A DNA stretch of 64,000 nucleotides from Plantactinospora sp. KBS50 (GTDB lineage Bacteria; Actinomycetota; Actinomycetes; Mycobacteriales; Micromonosporaceae). The stretch spans positions 4,778,001-4,842,000 of the forward strand of contig NZ_CP022961.1 in NCBI RefSeq assembly GCF_002285795.1, read 5' to 3'. Position 1 is the first letter of the stretch, and each line of letters starts with the position of its first letter. A model generated the notes under the pieces. The model had not been told where the DNA came from, did no database searches, and saw only the letters and a program-made list of their open reading frames with translations. The position numbers and the translations under genes were made by a program. Shown one piece after another: positions 42,778-52,281 of this stretch.

Positions 42778-45700
42778 GTGACGTGTCCGAATTGTTCACG
42801 CGTTGCCGGCCCGGACGACCGCTTCTGCGCCGGCTGCGGTCGCAGTCTTGCTCCACAATGCGTCCATTGTGGACATCAGAGTGCATTTGATGCCCGCTTC
42901 TGCACCAGTTGCGGGCAGCCGCTGAACGAGCCCGCACCGACGGCCCAGGAGGACCGCCGGCAGGTCAGCGTCCTGTTCATCGACATCGCGGACTTCACCG
43001 CGTACGCCGAACGCGCCGACCCGGAGCAGGCCCGCACCCTCCAGCAGAACTACTTCTCCGCCGTCCGCCGACTGGTCCGTCAGTACGGCGGGGTGGTGGA
43101 GAAGTACATCGGCGACGCCGTGATGGCGATGTTCGGCGCACCGGTGGCCACCGACAACGACGCGCTGCGGTGCGTGCGCGCCGGGCTCGAACTCCAGCGG
43201 GTGCTGGCCCGGCAGCCGGCGGCCAACCACCCGCCGATGGGCTTCCGGGTCGGCGTCGCCACCGGAGAGGCGCTGGTCAACCACGCCGCGGCCCGGGACG
43301 GCGGGCAGGCGTTCGTGACCGGGGACGTGGTGAACACCGCATCCCGGCTGCAGTCCCTGGCCCCGATCGGCGGCGTCGTGGTGGACGAGGCCACCTACGC
43401 CGCGACACAGCGGGAGATGGAGTACGTCGAACAGCGGTCGGTCACGCTGCGCGGACGCTCAGCGGTCAGCCAGGTCTGGCTGGCCAGCCGCGCCCGACCC
43501 CGCGACGACCTGTACACCGCCGAACTCGCCCCGATGGTGGACCGGGACCACGAGCGTGGCCTGCTGGTCAACGCGCTGCACCGCACCGTGCACGAGGGCG
43601 TACCGCAGCTGGTGACCGTCTTCGGGCCGGCCGGGGTCGGCAAGAGCCGGCTGCTGCGCGAGCTGGCCCGGCACGCCGCCAGCCTGCCCGGGCGGCGGGT
43701 CGGCTGGTGGGTGGGGCACTGCCCGCCGTTCGGGGAGAACGTCGCGTACGCGGCGCTGGCCGACATCGTCAAGTCCTGGGCCGGCATCCTGGACAGCGAC
43801 GACGAGGCGACCCGCTCCGAGCGGCTGCGCGCCCGGCTGGCCCGGCTGCCCGACGGGCACCGCGGTTCGCTGCCGGACGCCCTCGCGCCGCTGGTCGGGG
43901 TGCGGGGCGAACGCCTCGGTCCGGGCGAGACGGAGTCGGCCTGGCGGCGTTTCCTGCTCACCCTGACCTCGGCCGGCCCGACCGTGCTGGTGTTCGAGGA
44001 CATGCACTGGGCCGACCAGCCGATGCTGCACTTCATCGAGCAGCTCGGCGCGGCCGCCCGCGGCCTGCCCCTGCTGATCATCGCCACCGCCCGGCCGGAG
44101 CTGCGGGAGCGGCAGCCGGCCTGGACCAGCGCGATCAGCGGCGCGATCTCCATCTCGGTGCCGCCGATGCACGACTCGGACATCGCCACGCTCTACTCGC
44201 TGCTGCTCGGGCAGGCCGCGCTGCCGGCGGACGTGCTGGAACCGTTGATCGAGTTCGCCGACGGCAACCCGCTGTACGCCCAGGAGTACACCCGGATGCT
44301 TGTCGACGGCGGCATGGTCCGGCCCAGCGGACTCGTTCCGAGCGGTACGGACGTACCCCGGATGCCCCGGACCGTACAGGCGGTGATCGCCAACCGGCTC
44401 GACCTGCTCGATGCGGCGGACCGCGCGGTGCTCCAGGCCGCCGCCGTGGTGGGGACGCACTTCTGGCCCGGCGCGGTGGCCGCCGCGGTGGGCCGGGGAA
44501 CCGAGTGGGTCGAGCGCTGCCTGGACCGGCTCCAGCAGCGCGACCTGGTCTACGAGCAGGCCGCCTCGGCCATGGGCGACCAGCCGGAGTACCGCTTCCG
44601 GCACGTGCTGGTCCGGGACATCTGCTACCAACGGCTGCCCCGCTCCGAGCGGGTGGCCCGGCACCAGCGCACGGCGGACTGGCTGGAGCAGGTCTCCGAC
44701 GGGCAGCAGAACGACCTCACCGAGGTGCTGGCCAACCACCGGTGGGCGGCGCACGAGATCGCCCGCACCGTCGGCCTGGACCCCACGCCGTACGCCCGCC
44801 CGGCCCGGCAGGCGCTGCTGCGCGCGGCCCGCCGGGCGTACGCGCTGCACGCGCTGGAGGCCGCGGAGACGCTGATCAACCGGGCCCTGCGGCTGGACCT
44901 GCCGGCCGACCTCGGCCTCGACCTGTTCGCCGCCGAGGTGGCGCTCTACCGCGACAGCGACGCCTTCCTCAACGACAACGGCGCCGAGCGGCTGGCCGAG
45001 CTGACCGACCGGCTGGCCACGGCCGGCGACCGGGACGGGGCCGCGCTGGCCTGGACGCTGCGCGGCACCGCCGCCTGGCGCCGGGCCGACCGGGCCGAGA
45101 CGCTCGTCTGCCTGCACCGGGCGATCGGGCTGTACGAGGACCTGCCGGCCTCCGAGGGGAAGGCGACCGCCCTGCTGGAGCTGGCCCGGGTGCACATGAT
45201 CAACGCGGAGACCGAGCCCGCCTGCGTGGCCGCCCAGTCGGCGGTCGACCTGGCCAGCCGGCTGGAGCTGTCCGAGGTCGAGGCCAACGCCCGGATCACG
45301 CTGGCCGCCGCGCGGTACATGTCCGGCGTCCCGGCGGCGGTCGACGAGCTGCGGGAGGTCACCGAGCACTGCCGGTCGCTCGGCCTGACCAGCCGCCGGC
45401 GGGCGGTGGGGAACCTGGCCTGGGCGTTGCAGGAGGAGGGCGACCTCGGCGGTTCCGCCCTGCTGGTCAAGGAGCAGGCGTCGATCGACATCGGCGGCGG
45501 GCACAGCCTGGCGGTCAGCTTCGCCGAGCGGTTCACCGACGCCTACTACGCGGGCGACTGGACCTCCGCGGTGCAGGCCGCGGACGAGGCCACCGACCGC
45601 CCCACGGCCGAGTGGGACCTGCACATCGTGGCGGTCGCCGGCTGGATGCGGGCGCTGCGGGACGAGCCGCCGCGGGCCGGTGCGACCCGCGACGGGTTCG

Positions 45701-46248
45701 ACCCGGACCTCGTCGAGGACGAGGTCGAGCAGGCGCTGGCGGCGGCCCGGCGCAGCGGGTTCCACCGGGTGATCTGTTCGACGCTCGCCCAGGCCGCGCT
45801 CTGCCGGGCCGTGCAGGGCCGCACCGAGCAGGCCGTGGACCTGCTGACGGAACTGGACGCCGACTACCGGCAGACGACCATGATCGCCTTCATGGAGTGG
45901 ATCACGGCGGCCGGGCACACCGCCGCGGTGGCCGGCGGGAAGGCGGCCGACCTGGTGCTGCGGATGCTCGACCGCACGCCGCGGGAGACGCCGTGGGCCC
46001 GCGCCGCCCGGCGCTGCGCCGAGGGCACCCTGGCGGCCGCCGCCGGTGACCGGGCCGGCGCGGCCGAGGCGTACGCCGCCGCCGCCGCACTGTACGCGGG
46101 GATGCCGGACCGGACCGATCAGGTGCTGGCCACGGCGTTCCTGGTGGGTGTCGGCGGCGGTCCGGCCGAGGTCGCCGCGGTGCGCGAGTTCGCCGCGCGC
46201 AACCAGGCCGGCGGCCTGCTCCGGCTGGCCGGGCTCGACCGTCCGTAG
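42778..46248 (+). CDS. Zinc-ribbon / class III nucleotide cyclase / AAA ATPase / TPR signalling protein
   Basis: 1156 aa from GTG 42778 (an upstream TTG at 42697 would add 27 residues). Order: double zinc ribbon VTCPNCSRVAGPDDRFCAGC and CVHCGHQSAFDARFCTSC (1-50); cyclase homology domain (about 60-225) with metal Asp in VLFIDIADFTAYAE and EKYIGDAVMAMFG; AAA ATPase (about 255-500) with Walker A FGPAGVGKSRLL and Walker B VLVFEDMHWAD; then about 600 residues of helical repeats. Both cyclase metal aspartates are kept, so catalysis is possible. In this family (adenylate/guanylate cyclase domain regulators) the substrate and target are unknown. It diverges from the 102-aa repeat protein. Confidence 0.88.
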   Translation: MTCPNCSRVAGPDDRFCAGCGRSLAPQCVHCGHQSAFDARFCTSCGQPLNEPAPTAQEDRRQVSVLFIDIADFTAYAERADPEQARTLQQNYFSAVRRLVRQYGGVVEKYIGDAVMAMFGAPVATDNDALRCVRAGLELQRVLARQPAANHPPMGFRVGVATGEALVNHAAARDGGQAFVTGDVVNTASRLQSLAPIGGVVVDEATYAATQREMEYVEQRSVTLRGRSAVSQVWLASRARPRDDLYTAELAPMVDRDHERGLLVNALHRTVHEGVPQLVTVFGPAGVGKSRLLRELARHAASLPGRRVGWWVGHCPPFGENVAYAALADIVKSWAGILDSDDEATRSERLRARLARLPDGHRGSLPDALAPLVGVRGERLGPGETESAWRRFLLTLTSAGPTVLVFEDMHWADQPMLHFIEQLGAAARGLPLLIIATARPELRERQPAWTSAISGAISISVPPMHDSDIATLYSLLLGQAALPADVLEPLIEFADGNPLYAQEYTRMLVDGGMVRPSGLVPSGTDVPRMPRTVQAVIANRLDLLDAADRAVLQAAAVVGTHFWPGAVAAAVGRGTEWVERCLDRLQQRDLVYEQAASAMGDQPEYRFRHVLVRDICYQRLPRSERVARHQRTADWLEQVSDGQQNDLTEVLANHRWAAHEIARTVGLDPTPYARPARQALLRAARRAYALHALEAAETLINRALRLDLPADLGLDLFAAEVALYRDSDAFLNDNGAERLAELTDRLATAGDRDGAALAWTLRGTAAWRRADRAETLVCLHRAIGLYEDLPASEGKATALLELARVHMINAETEPACVAAQSAVDLASRLELSEVEANARITLAAARYMSGVPAAVDELREVTEHCRSLGLTSRRRAVGNLAWALQEEGDLGGSALLVKEQASIDIGGGHSLAVSFAERFTDAYYAGDWTSAVQAADEATDRPTAEWDLHIVAVAGWMRALRDEPPRAGATRDGFDPDLVEDEVEQALAAARRSGFHRVICSTLAQAALCRAVQGRTEQAVDLLTELDADYRQTTMIAFMEWITAAGHTAAVAGGKAADLVLRMLDRTPRETPWARAARRCAEGTLAAAAGDRAGAAEAYAAAAALYAGMPDRTDQVLATAFLVGVGGGPAEVAAVREFAARNQAGGLLRLAGLDRP

Positions 46249-46554
46249 GCGGCCACGGATGCCGCCCCTTCAATCCCTTAGCGGGGAGATGATCCGTCTT
46301 TGTGACGAAGGTGACTTTGCGCTTCGCCGACCTTCCCTCATCCGGCCCGCCGACCCGTCCACCGGGCTGGGGCGGCGGACCCGATCGGCCGGATGAGGGT
46401 CGGCACGGCGGCCGGGTCGAGCAGATGGAGCAGTACGCCGCACCACAACGCACTCCCGGAACCGGTGGCCGGCGTGTCAGGATTCAAGGCACGGCGTACG
46501 TGTACCGCGGAGATCCGCCGCCGGGCACGCGCGTCGGCGAGGGAGGGATGTCCG
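46249..46554. other. 306-bp intergenic region with a 13-bp inverted repeat
   Basis: CCCTCATCCGGCC (46335-46347) pairs perfectly with GGCCGGATGAGGG (46387-46399) around a 39-base loop. It could terminate the cyclase transcript or structure the leader of the next gene. No small gene or tRNA was seen. Confidence 0.6.
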
Positions 46555-47385
46555 GTGCCAGGGGGCGGGGCCCGGCGAGGCCGCCGGGACAACGGGATCG
46601 ACGCGAGTGAGTTCGCGGTCGTCGGTGACGTCGATCCGCGGGTCGGTGAGCACCTGCTGGACGTGTTGGCCGCCGGCGGCATCGCCGCGTACCTGCAACC
46701 CTCGGCCGACCTCAATCCGGTCACCCGGACCACGACCGTGCCGCCCCGGCCGACCGACCGGCTCTACGTCGACCGGACGCACCTGGCCACCGCGCGCAAC
46801 TACCTGACCCAGCTGGCCGACGACGGCGGGCCGCCCGAGGCGGAGCGCTCGGAGCCCGATCCGGACGTGGACGCCGCCTGGTCGAAGATCATCGAGGGCT
46901 ACCATCTTGAGGTCGAGACCGCGGCCCGGCCCTGGCCGGCGGTGGAGGACGTGGTGGCGGATCCGACGGCACCGCCGCCCGTCGGCCCCGGCACGAACCC
47001 GGAGCCGCGCCCGGCGCGGTCGCCCGGCGTCCGGCCGCTGACCTCGGCCACCGACATCTCCGGCATCTCCCTGGACGACCGGGACGACCGGTCCCTGCTG
47101 GACGGCCTGGACACCTTCGGGGCCGACCTGCCCGACGACCCGGAGGACGGCTACACCCCGCCGCCACCGCCACCGCTGCCCCGGCTGTCCCGGTACACCG
47201 TGCTGGGCGTGCTGGCCGTGCTGCTCGGCTTCGTCCTGTTCCTCTTCCCGGAGCTGCTCCCGATCGACCGGGACGTGGCCCAGGTCACCGGATTCGCCGG
47301 CATCCTGACCGGATTCGTGACCCTGATCTGGCGGCTGCGCCCGGGGGACGACGACGCCGATCCCGACGACGGAGCGGTGGTCTGA
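46555..47385 (+). CDS. DUF2007-like soluble domain with two C-terminal membrane helices
   Basis: 276 aa from GTG 46555 (GGAGGGA six bases before). The N-terminal half (FAVVGDVDPRVGEHLLDVLA, YLQPSADLNPVTRTT, DRLYVDRTHLATARNYL) resembles the DUF2007 ferredoxin-like domain, thought to be a signal-related fold. An acidic, Pro-rich linker with DDRDDRSLLDGLDTFGADLP and a PPPPPPLP run follows, then two helices (TVLGVLAVLLGFVLFLFPEL and VTGFAGILTGFVTLIWRL). Function unknown. Conserved next to otsA in several actinomycetes, as far as I recall. Confidence 0.7.
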   Translation: MPGGGARRGRRDNGIDASEFAVVGDVDPRVGEHLLDVLAAGGIAAYLQPSADLNPVTRTTTVPPRPTDRLYVDRTHLATARNYLTQLADDGGPPEAERSEPDPDVDAAWSKIIEGYHLEVETAARPWPAVEDVVADPTAPPPVGPGTNPEPRPARSPGVRPLTSATDISGISLDDRDDRSLLDGLDTFGADLPDDPEDGYTPPPPPPLPRLSRYTVLGVLAVLLGFVLFLFPELLPIDRDVAQVTGFAGILTGFVTLIWRLRPGDDDADPDDGAVV

Positions 47386-47527
47386 GCCACACTCCCCGCG
47401 ACCGGTCGACGGTCCGTAACATTCGCGCAACGTGGGGTCAGTAGGAATACTGCGAAGAAGGTCGATTCCTCCGGTCGGCCGTCCGTCATGCCGACGACGA
47501 CCGCCCCCACTCCTCGCGAGGTAACCG

Positions 47528-48940
47528 ATGCACCCACGATCGCTCGTGGTGGTGGCCAACCGCCTGCCCGTCGACGACAGCCTGCCGGACGGCGCCTGCG
47601 AATGGCGCCGCAGCCCCGGCGGCCTCGTCAGCGCCCTGCACCCGCTGCTGCGGCGCGAACCGGCGACCTGGGTGGGGTGGGCCGGCGGCACCGGCCCGGC
47701 GCCCTCGCTGCCGGACATCGACGGGGTACGCATGGTCGCCGTCCCGCTGTCCGAGGAGGACGTCCGGGACCACTACGAGGGCTTCGCGAACGCGACCCTG
47801 TGGCCGCTCTACCACGACGCCGTCGAGCAGGCCGCGCACCACCGCCGCTGGTGGGACGCGTACCAGCGGGTCAACCAGCGGTTCGCCGACGCGGTCGCCG
47901 AGATCGCGGCGCCGGACGCGGTGGTCTGGGTGCAGGACTACCATCTCCAACTGGTGCCGGCGATGCTGCGGGAACGGCGTCCGGACGTACGGATCGGGTT
48001 CTTCCTGCACGTGCCGTTCCCCCCGCCGGAGCTGTTCATGCAGCTCCCCCGGCGTTCCGAGCTGCTGGCCGGCATGCTCGGGGCGGACCTGGTCGGCTTC
48101 CAACGGGCGCAGGCGGCGCACAACTTCGCCCAGTTGGCCACCCGGCTGCACGACCTCACCGCCACCGACGAGCAGATCATGGTGGGTGACCGGGCGGTAC
48201 GGGTGGGCTCCTTCCCGGTCTCCATCGACATGGCCGAGATGGCGACCCTGGCCGACCGGCCGGACGTGCTGCACCGGGCGCGACGCTGGCGCGGCGACCT
48301 CGGCAACCCCCGGCACGTGGTGCTCAGCGTGGACCGGATGGACTACATCAAGGGCATCGAGCAGCGGCTGAAGGCGTACAGCGAACTGCTTGAGGACGGC
48401 TACCTGAAGGTGCACGACACGGCCCTCGTCCAGGTCGCGGTGCCCAGCCGGGAACGGGTGGCGCAGTACCAGGTGCTGCGCGACCGGGTGGAGCGCGAGG
48501 TCGGCCGGATCAACGGGGAGTTCGGCCGGGTCGGCGAGCCGGCCGTGCACTACCTGACCCAGCCGTTCGACCGGGCCGGGCTCGCCGCCCTCTACCGGGT
48601 GGCCGACGTGCTGGCCGTCACGCCGCTGCGGGACGGGATGAACCTGGTGGCCAAGGAGTACGTGGCCGCCCGGGTGGACGACGGCGGCGCGCTGGTGCTC
48701 AGCGAGTTCGCCGGCGCGGCGGCCGAGTTCACCGACGCGTTCCAGATCAACCCGCACGACCTGGACGGCCTCAAACGCACCCTGCTGGCCGCGCTGCAGA
48801 CCCCGACGGACGAGCTGCAACGCCGGATGCGCTCCATGCGCGAACAACTGCGCACGCACGACATCCGGGCGTGGGCGCGGTCGTACCTCTCCGCCCTGGA
48901 CGAGACCGGGGCGCTGGCCGAGCGCATCACCGCCGACTGA
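47528..48940 (+). CDS. otsA: Trehalose-6-phosphate synthase
   Basis: 470 aa, a GT20 glycosyltransferase. Landmarks: [10 protein letters not shown] and the [11 protein letters not shown] loop for sugar phosphate, [49 protein letters not shown] (nucleotide sugar) and [17 protein letters not shown]. It joins glucose 6-phosphate to a nucleotide-glucose donor for trehalose synthesis. No phosphatase (otsB) gene lies adjacent, so dephosphorylation must be encoded elsewhere. A GGTCAGTAGGAATACT stretch at about 47434-47450 may be its promoter. Confidence 0.93.
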   Translation: MHPRSLVVVANRLPVDDSLPDGACEWRRSPGGLVSALHPLLRREPATWVGWAGGTGPAPSLPDIDGVRMVAVPLSEEDVRDHYEGFANATLWPLYHDAVEQAAHHRRWWDAYQRVNQRFADAVAEIAAPDAVVWVQDYHLQLVPAMLRERRPDVRIGFFLHVPFPPPELFMQLPRRSELLAGMLGADLVGFQRAQAAHNFAQLATRLHDLTATDEQIMVGDRAVRVGSFPVSIDMAEMATLADRPDVLHRARRWRGDLGNPRHVVLSVDRMDYIKGIEQRLKAYSELLEDGYLKVHDTALVQVAVPSRERVAQYQVLRDRVEREVGRINGEFGRVGEPAVHYLTQPFDRAGLAALYRVADVLAVTPLRDGMNLVAKEYVAARVDDGGALVLSEFAGAAAEFTDAFQINPHDLDGLKRTLLAALQTPTDELQRRMRSMREQLRTHDIRAWARSYLSALDETGALAERITAD

Positions 48941-48997
48941 CCCCGGGCGGCGGACCGGGCGGACCCGGCGGGCGTCGTCTGACCGGCACGGGGCCGG

Positions 48998-49825
48998 TCA
49001 GACGACCGCCGGGGCTTCCTTCTCCAACCAGTCCAGGATGGCCTCGATCGGCTCGTACCAGCCGGCGTCCAGCATCAGGTCGTGGCCCATGCCGGGGAAC
49101 AGCAACGGGGCCGTGGCATGCCGACCGGCCGCCCGGGCCAGCGCCGCGGGCGGCACGATCCGGTCGTCCGGGGTGCCCACCACCAGCACCGGCGGATCGC
49201 CGACCGGCGGTTCCACGGCCGGCCGGTCGAGCAACTGCCACTGGGCGCGCCGCCCCGCGCGGCCCATCCGGGCCAGGTACGCCTCGGCGGCCTCCGCCGG
49301 CAGCTCGCGGCTGAACCGCTGCCGCCGGTTGCACCGCAACCCGCCGCCGAACACCGCCGGCAGCGTCCCGGCCGGGTTGCGGCGCAGCGCCGTACCGAGG
49401 GTGCCCCAGCCGCCGAGGACCGGGGCGACCAGCACCGCCGCGCGGGCCGGATAGCGGGCCAGGGCGTGCTCGACCACCAGCGCGCCGGCGCCGTGGCCGA
49501 CCAGCACGGCCCGCCGCGGCAGGCCGGCCGCGGCCTGCACCACGTCGTGCGCGTACGCCCGCAGGTCCGCCCCGGGCGCCGGCCCGCTCTCACCGTGCCC
49601 GCGCAGGCTGACCGCGTACGCCGGGAAGCCGCGACCGGCCGCGTGGCCGAGCCAGTTCTCCGCGAAGATCCACGCACCGTGCCCGAACCCCGGCACGAAC
49701 AGCAGCGGCGGCCGGCCGTCGTCCGAGGCGGGCAGCGCGCTGAGCACCTCCCGGCGCACCGGCGGCACCGGGTCGGCCCAGTCCCGGAAGCGCATGATCT
49801 CCGGCCGTCCGGCGCGAGCACTCAC
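48998..49825 (-). CDS. Alpha/beta-hydrolase
   Basis: 275 aa from GTG 49825 in a GTGA overlap with the FMO stop. Family features: [20 protein letters not shown] (oxyanion region), SLRGHGESG, the nucleophile elbow [16 protein letters not shown], where Ser is replaced by Gly/His-Gly-Ala, [14 protein letters not shown] (Asp) and [10 protein letters not shown] (His). The usual G-x-S-x-G reads GHGAG, so the catalytic serine is missing; the protein may be non-catalytic or use another nucleophile. The GTGA overlap links it to the FMO gene. Confidence 0.85.
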   Translation of the reverse strand: MSARAGRPEIMRFRDWADPVPPVRREVLSALPASDDGRPPLLFVPGFGHGAWIFAENWLGHAAGRGFPAYAVSLRGHGESGPAPGADLRAYAHDVVQAAAGLPRRAVLVGHGAGALVVEHALARYPARAAVLVAPVLGGWGTLGTALRRNPAGTLPAVFGGGLRCNRRQRFSRELPAEAAEAYLARMGRAGRRAQWQLLDRPAVEPPVGDPPVLVVGTPDDRIVPPAALARAAGRHATAPLLFPGMGHDLMLDAGWYEPIEAILDWLEKEAPAVV

Positions 49826-51264
49826 GCGGGCACCTCCAGGTCGTCCAGGGCGCGCTGCAACGCCCGCATGAACTCCACGTGTCCCACCTCGAACCAGTGC
49901 CGGGTGCTGTCCTTCACCTTCGCCTGGTGCCAGCGCCGGGACGCCTCGGCGTCGATCCGCCGGGTGAAGGCGGCGGCCCGCTCCGGTCCCCGCTCGCGCA
50001 GCCGCAGGTACCGGGCGACCACCACGCTCTGCCAGTGGGACAGCGGGAAGACCCCCGAGTCCGGCTGCACCAGGCCGACCACCGCGAGGGTGGGATGCTG
50101 CCGCGGGAAGGCGTTCAGGAACAGGGTGGGCCGGCCGGACCCGTCGTCGCCGAGCACCGCCGGGTCGAGGAAGTCGAACCGCGGCAGGTAGCCGGTCGCG
50201 AGCACGACCACGTCCGGCTCCACCCGCCGGCCGTCGGTCAGCACCACGGCGTTGCGGTCGAACCGGGCCACCTCGGGCACCGGTTCGATGCCGCCGTGAC
50301 CGACGTAGTAGACGAGCTGGCTGTTGGCGATCGGGTGCGTCTCGTACACCCGGTGATCCGGCCGGGGCAGGCCGAACCGGGTCAGGTCGCCGACGGTCAA
50401 CCGCAGGGTCCGGTGGAACAGCCACTGCCGCAGCCGCAGCGGCAGCCGGTACCACTGGACCCGGTCGTTGACCTGGTCGACCGGCCGGCCGAAGGTGTAC
50501 TTCGGCGCGTACCAGTAGCCCCGGCGGGTGGAGTGCCAGCACCGCGTGGCCTGCTGGGCGGCCTCCACCGCGATGTCGCAGCCGGTGTTGCCGGCGCCGA
50601 CCACCAGCACCCGCTTGCCGCGAAGCTGGGTGACGTCCTTGTACGCGCTGGCGTGGATCACCTGGCCGCGGAAGTCCTCCAGCCCCTCGTACTCCGGCAT
50701 CTTCGGCGACCAGTTGTGCCCGTTGGCCACCACCACCGCCCCGTACCGGCTGGTCCGTTCGGTGCCGTAGCCGCCGGTGCTGCGCGTGGTCACGTACCAG
50801 CGGTCGTCGCCGGCCGGCTCCACCCGGACCACCTCGGTGCCGAACCAGATGTGCCGGCGCAGGTCGAAGTGGTCCGCGTAGCGCTCAAGGTAGGACAGCA
50901 GCCGCGCGTGGTGCGGGTAGTCCGGCCAGTCGTCCGGCATCGGGAAGTCCGGGTACTGGGTGAACGGCTTCGAGGAGATCAGGTGCGTGCTGGCGTACAC
51001 CGGGCTGCGGTCGTGCCGCCAGTTCCAGATGCCGCCGACGCCGGTCTCCCGTTCGTAGCAGTCGACGCCGAAGCCGTACTCGGTGAGGTTCTTGACCGCG
51101 GTCAGGCCGCTGGCCCCGGCGCCGATGACGCAGACGGTCTCGCCGCGGTCGTACACCTGGCGGCCGTCCCGCCACTGGATGGCACCGGGCTCGGGCGCAG
51201 GCCCGGTGGCCTGCGGCCGGGAACTCCGCGCGGCGGGGCCGGGCTGATCGGTGGAGGTGGACAC
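49822..51264 (-). CDS. Flavin-containing monooxygenase-type enzyme
   Basis: 480 aa from GTG 51264 (AAGGAG seven bases before). FAD motif VCVIGAGASGLTAVKNL (about 45), NADPH motif VLVVGAGNTGCDIAVEA (about 210), and the FMO-linked ATGYLPRFDFLDP are visible. Such enzymes oxygenate nucleophilic N, S or carbonyl substrates (FMO or Baeyer-Villiger type); the full FxGxxxHxxx(Y/F) BVMO fingerprint is not evident (FRGQVIHASAY is the FMO form). It is co-transcribed with the hydrolase downstream. Confidence 0.87.
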   Translation of the reverse strand: MSTSTDQPGPAARSSRPQATGPAPEPGAIQWRDGRQVYDRGETVCVIGAGASGLTAVKNLTEYGFGVDCYERETGVGGIWNWRHDRSPVYASTHLISSKPFTQYPDFPMPDDWPDYPHHARLLSYLERYADHFDLRRHIWFGTEVVRVEPAGDDRWYVTTRSTGGYGTERTSRYGAVVVANGHNWSPKMPEYEGLEDFRGQVIHASAYKDVTQLRGKRVLVVGAGNTGCDIAVEAAQQATRCWHSTRRGYWYAPKYTFGRPVDQVNDRVQWYRLPLRLRQWLFHRTLRLTVGDLTRFGLPRPDHRVYETHPIANSQLVYYVGHGGIEPVPEVARFDRNAVVLTDGRRVEPDVVVLATGYLPRFDFLDPAVLGDDGSGRPTLFLNAFPRQHPTLAVVGLVQPDSGVFPLSHWQSVVVARYLRLRERGPERAAAFTRRIDAEASRRWHQAKVKDSTRHWFEVGHVEFMRALQRALDDLEVPA

Positions 51265-51474
51265 CGCAGATCTCCTTCGCGCTCCGCCACGAGTGCCGAC
51301 GTGCCGCAGAATCCTCATACCTGGCCGCCCCGTTGTCCAGTCGGCACACGGACGACATCGGGACGGCGCCCCCGCCGTGCAGAAGGCGACAACAACGGCC
51401 CTGGTCCGGCGCCGCGGCGCAACCGCCGCACCGCGCAGCGCCCGCCGCGGCGCGACCGTGCCGCGCCCGATCTC

Positions 51475-52281
51475 TCAGCCCGGCGGCAGGATCAGGTCGG
51501 CCAGCACCGGCAGGTGGTCGCTGGCCCGGCGGCTGTCCGCGGTGTCCGGCACGTCGTAGTCCCGCACCCGGATCCGCGGATCGACGAACACCGCGTCCAG
51601 CCGCTGTCGCGGACCGGCGCACGGGAACGTGAGCCGGTCGGCCCGGTCCGCCGCGACGGCCGCGTCGGTCAGCCCGTCGGCCACCGCCTGCCAGGCCGGC
51701 CCGCCCGGTACGTCGTTCAGGTCGGCACCGAGGATGACCGGCAGCCGCACCCCGCCGACCGCGGACCGCAGCAGCGCGGCCTGCGCGGGCCGTTCCGCGG
51801 GATCGGTGGACAGGTGCGAACCGGCGACCACGAACCGGGCCGTCCCGGTGCCGTCCGGGTCCGGGCCGACCGAGCACTCCGCGTACGCCGCACCGCGCAG
51901 GTGCCGCCCGGGGGTCAACGGGTACCGCTGGGTCCAGGTGCGGTGCACCCGTACCCGCAGCGTGGTGAGCACCAGGTTGCCCAGCGAGGGCAGCCCGCCC
52001 ACCGCGACCACCATGCCGAACGCCTCGGCCAGGGCCGCGCACTTGTGCTGCCACCGGAAGCGGCGGGGCGCCTCCTGCACGATCAGCACGTCCGGTGCCG
52101 CCGCCCGGACCGTGGCGGCCAGCGCGGCCCGGTCGTCCCGCTGGCCGTGCACGTTGTACGACAGCACGCGCAGCCGCGCACCGCCGCCCTGCGCCGCCGG
52201 GCCGCCCTGCGCCGCCGGATCGTCGCCGTGCCCCGCCGGGGTGCCCTGCGCCGGGGTGCTGTCCGCCGCGGGGGTGCTCAC
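51475..52281 (-). CDS. Endonuclease/exonuclease/phosphatase-family protein
   Basis: 268 aa from GTG 52281 in a GTGA overlap with the glucokinase stop. After a Gly/Ala-rich N-terminus, LRVLSYNVHGQRDD, VLIVQEAPRRF (Glu), VVAGSHLSTDP, VILGADLNDVPGG and the final RRASDHLPVLADL give the metal and catalytic residues of the EEP fold. Substrate (DNA, RNA, phospholipid or inositol phosphate) cannot be told. No signal peptide. Confidence 0.85.
   Translation of the reverse strand: MSTPAADSTPAQGTPAGHGDDPAAQGGPAAQGGGARLRVLSYNVHGQRDDRAALAATVRAAAPDVLIVQEAPRRFRWQHKCAALAEAFGMVVAVGGLPSLGNLVLTTLRVRVHRTWTQRYPLTPGRHLRGAAYAECSVGPDPDGTGTARFVVAGSHLSTDPAERPAQAALLRSAVGGVRLPVILGADLNDVPGGPAWQAVADGLTDAAVAADRADRLTFPCAGPRQRLDAVFVDPRIRVRDYDVPDTADSRRASDHLPVLADLILPPG

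Noticed and set aside
43459-45918. 819-codon minus-strand frame opposite the cyclase/AAA gene
   Set aside because: Antisense shadow rich in Arg/Gly/His; no domain.
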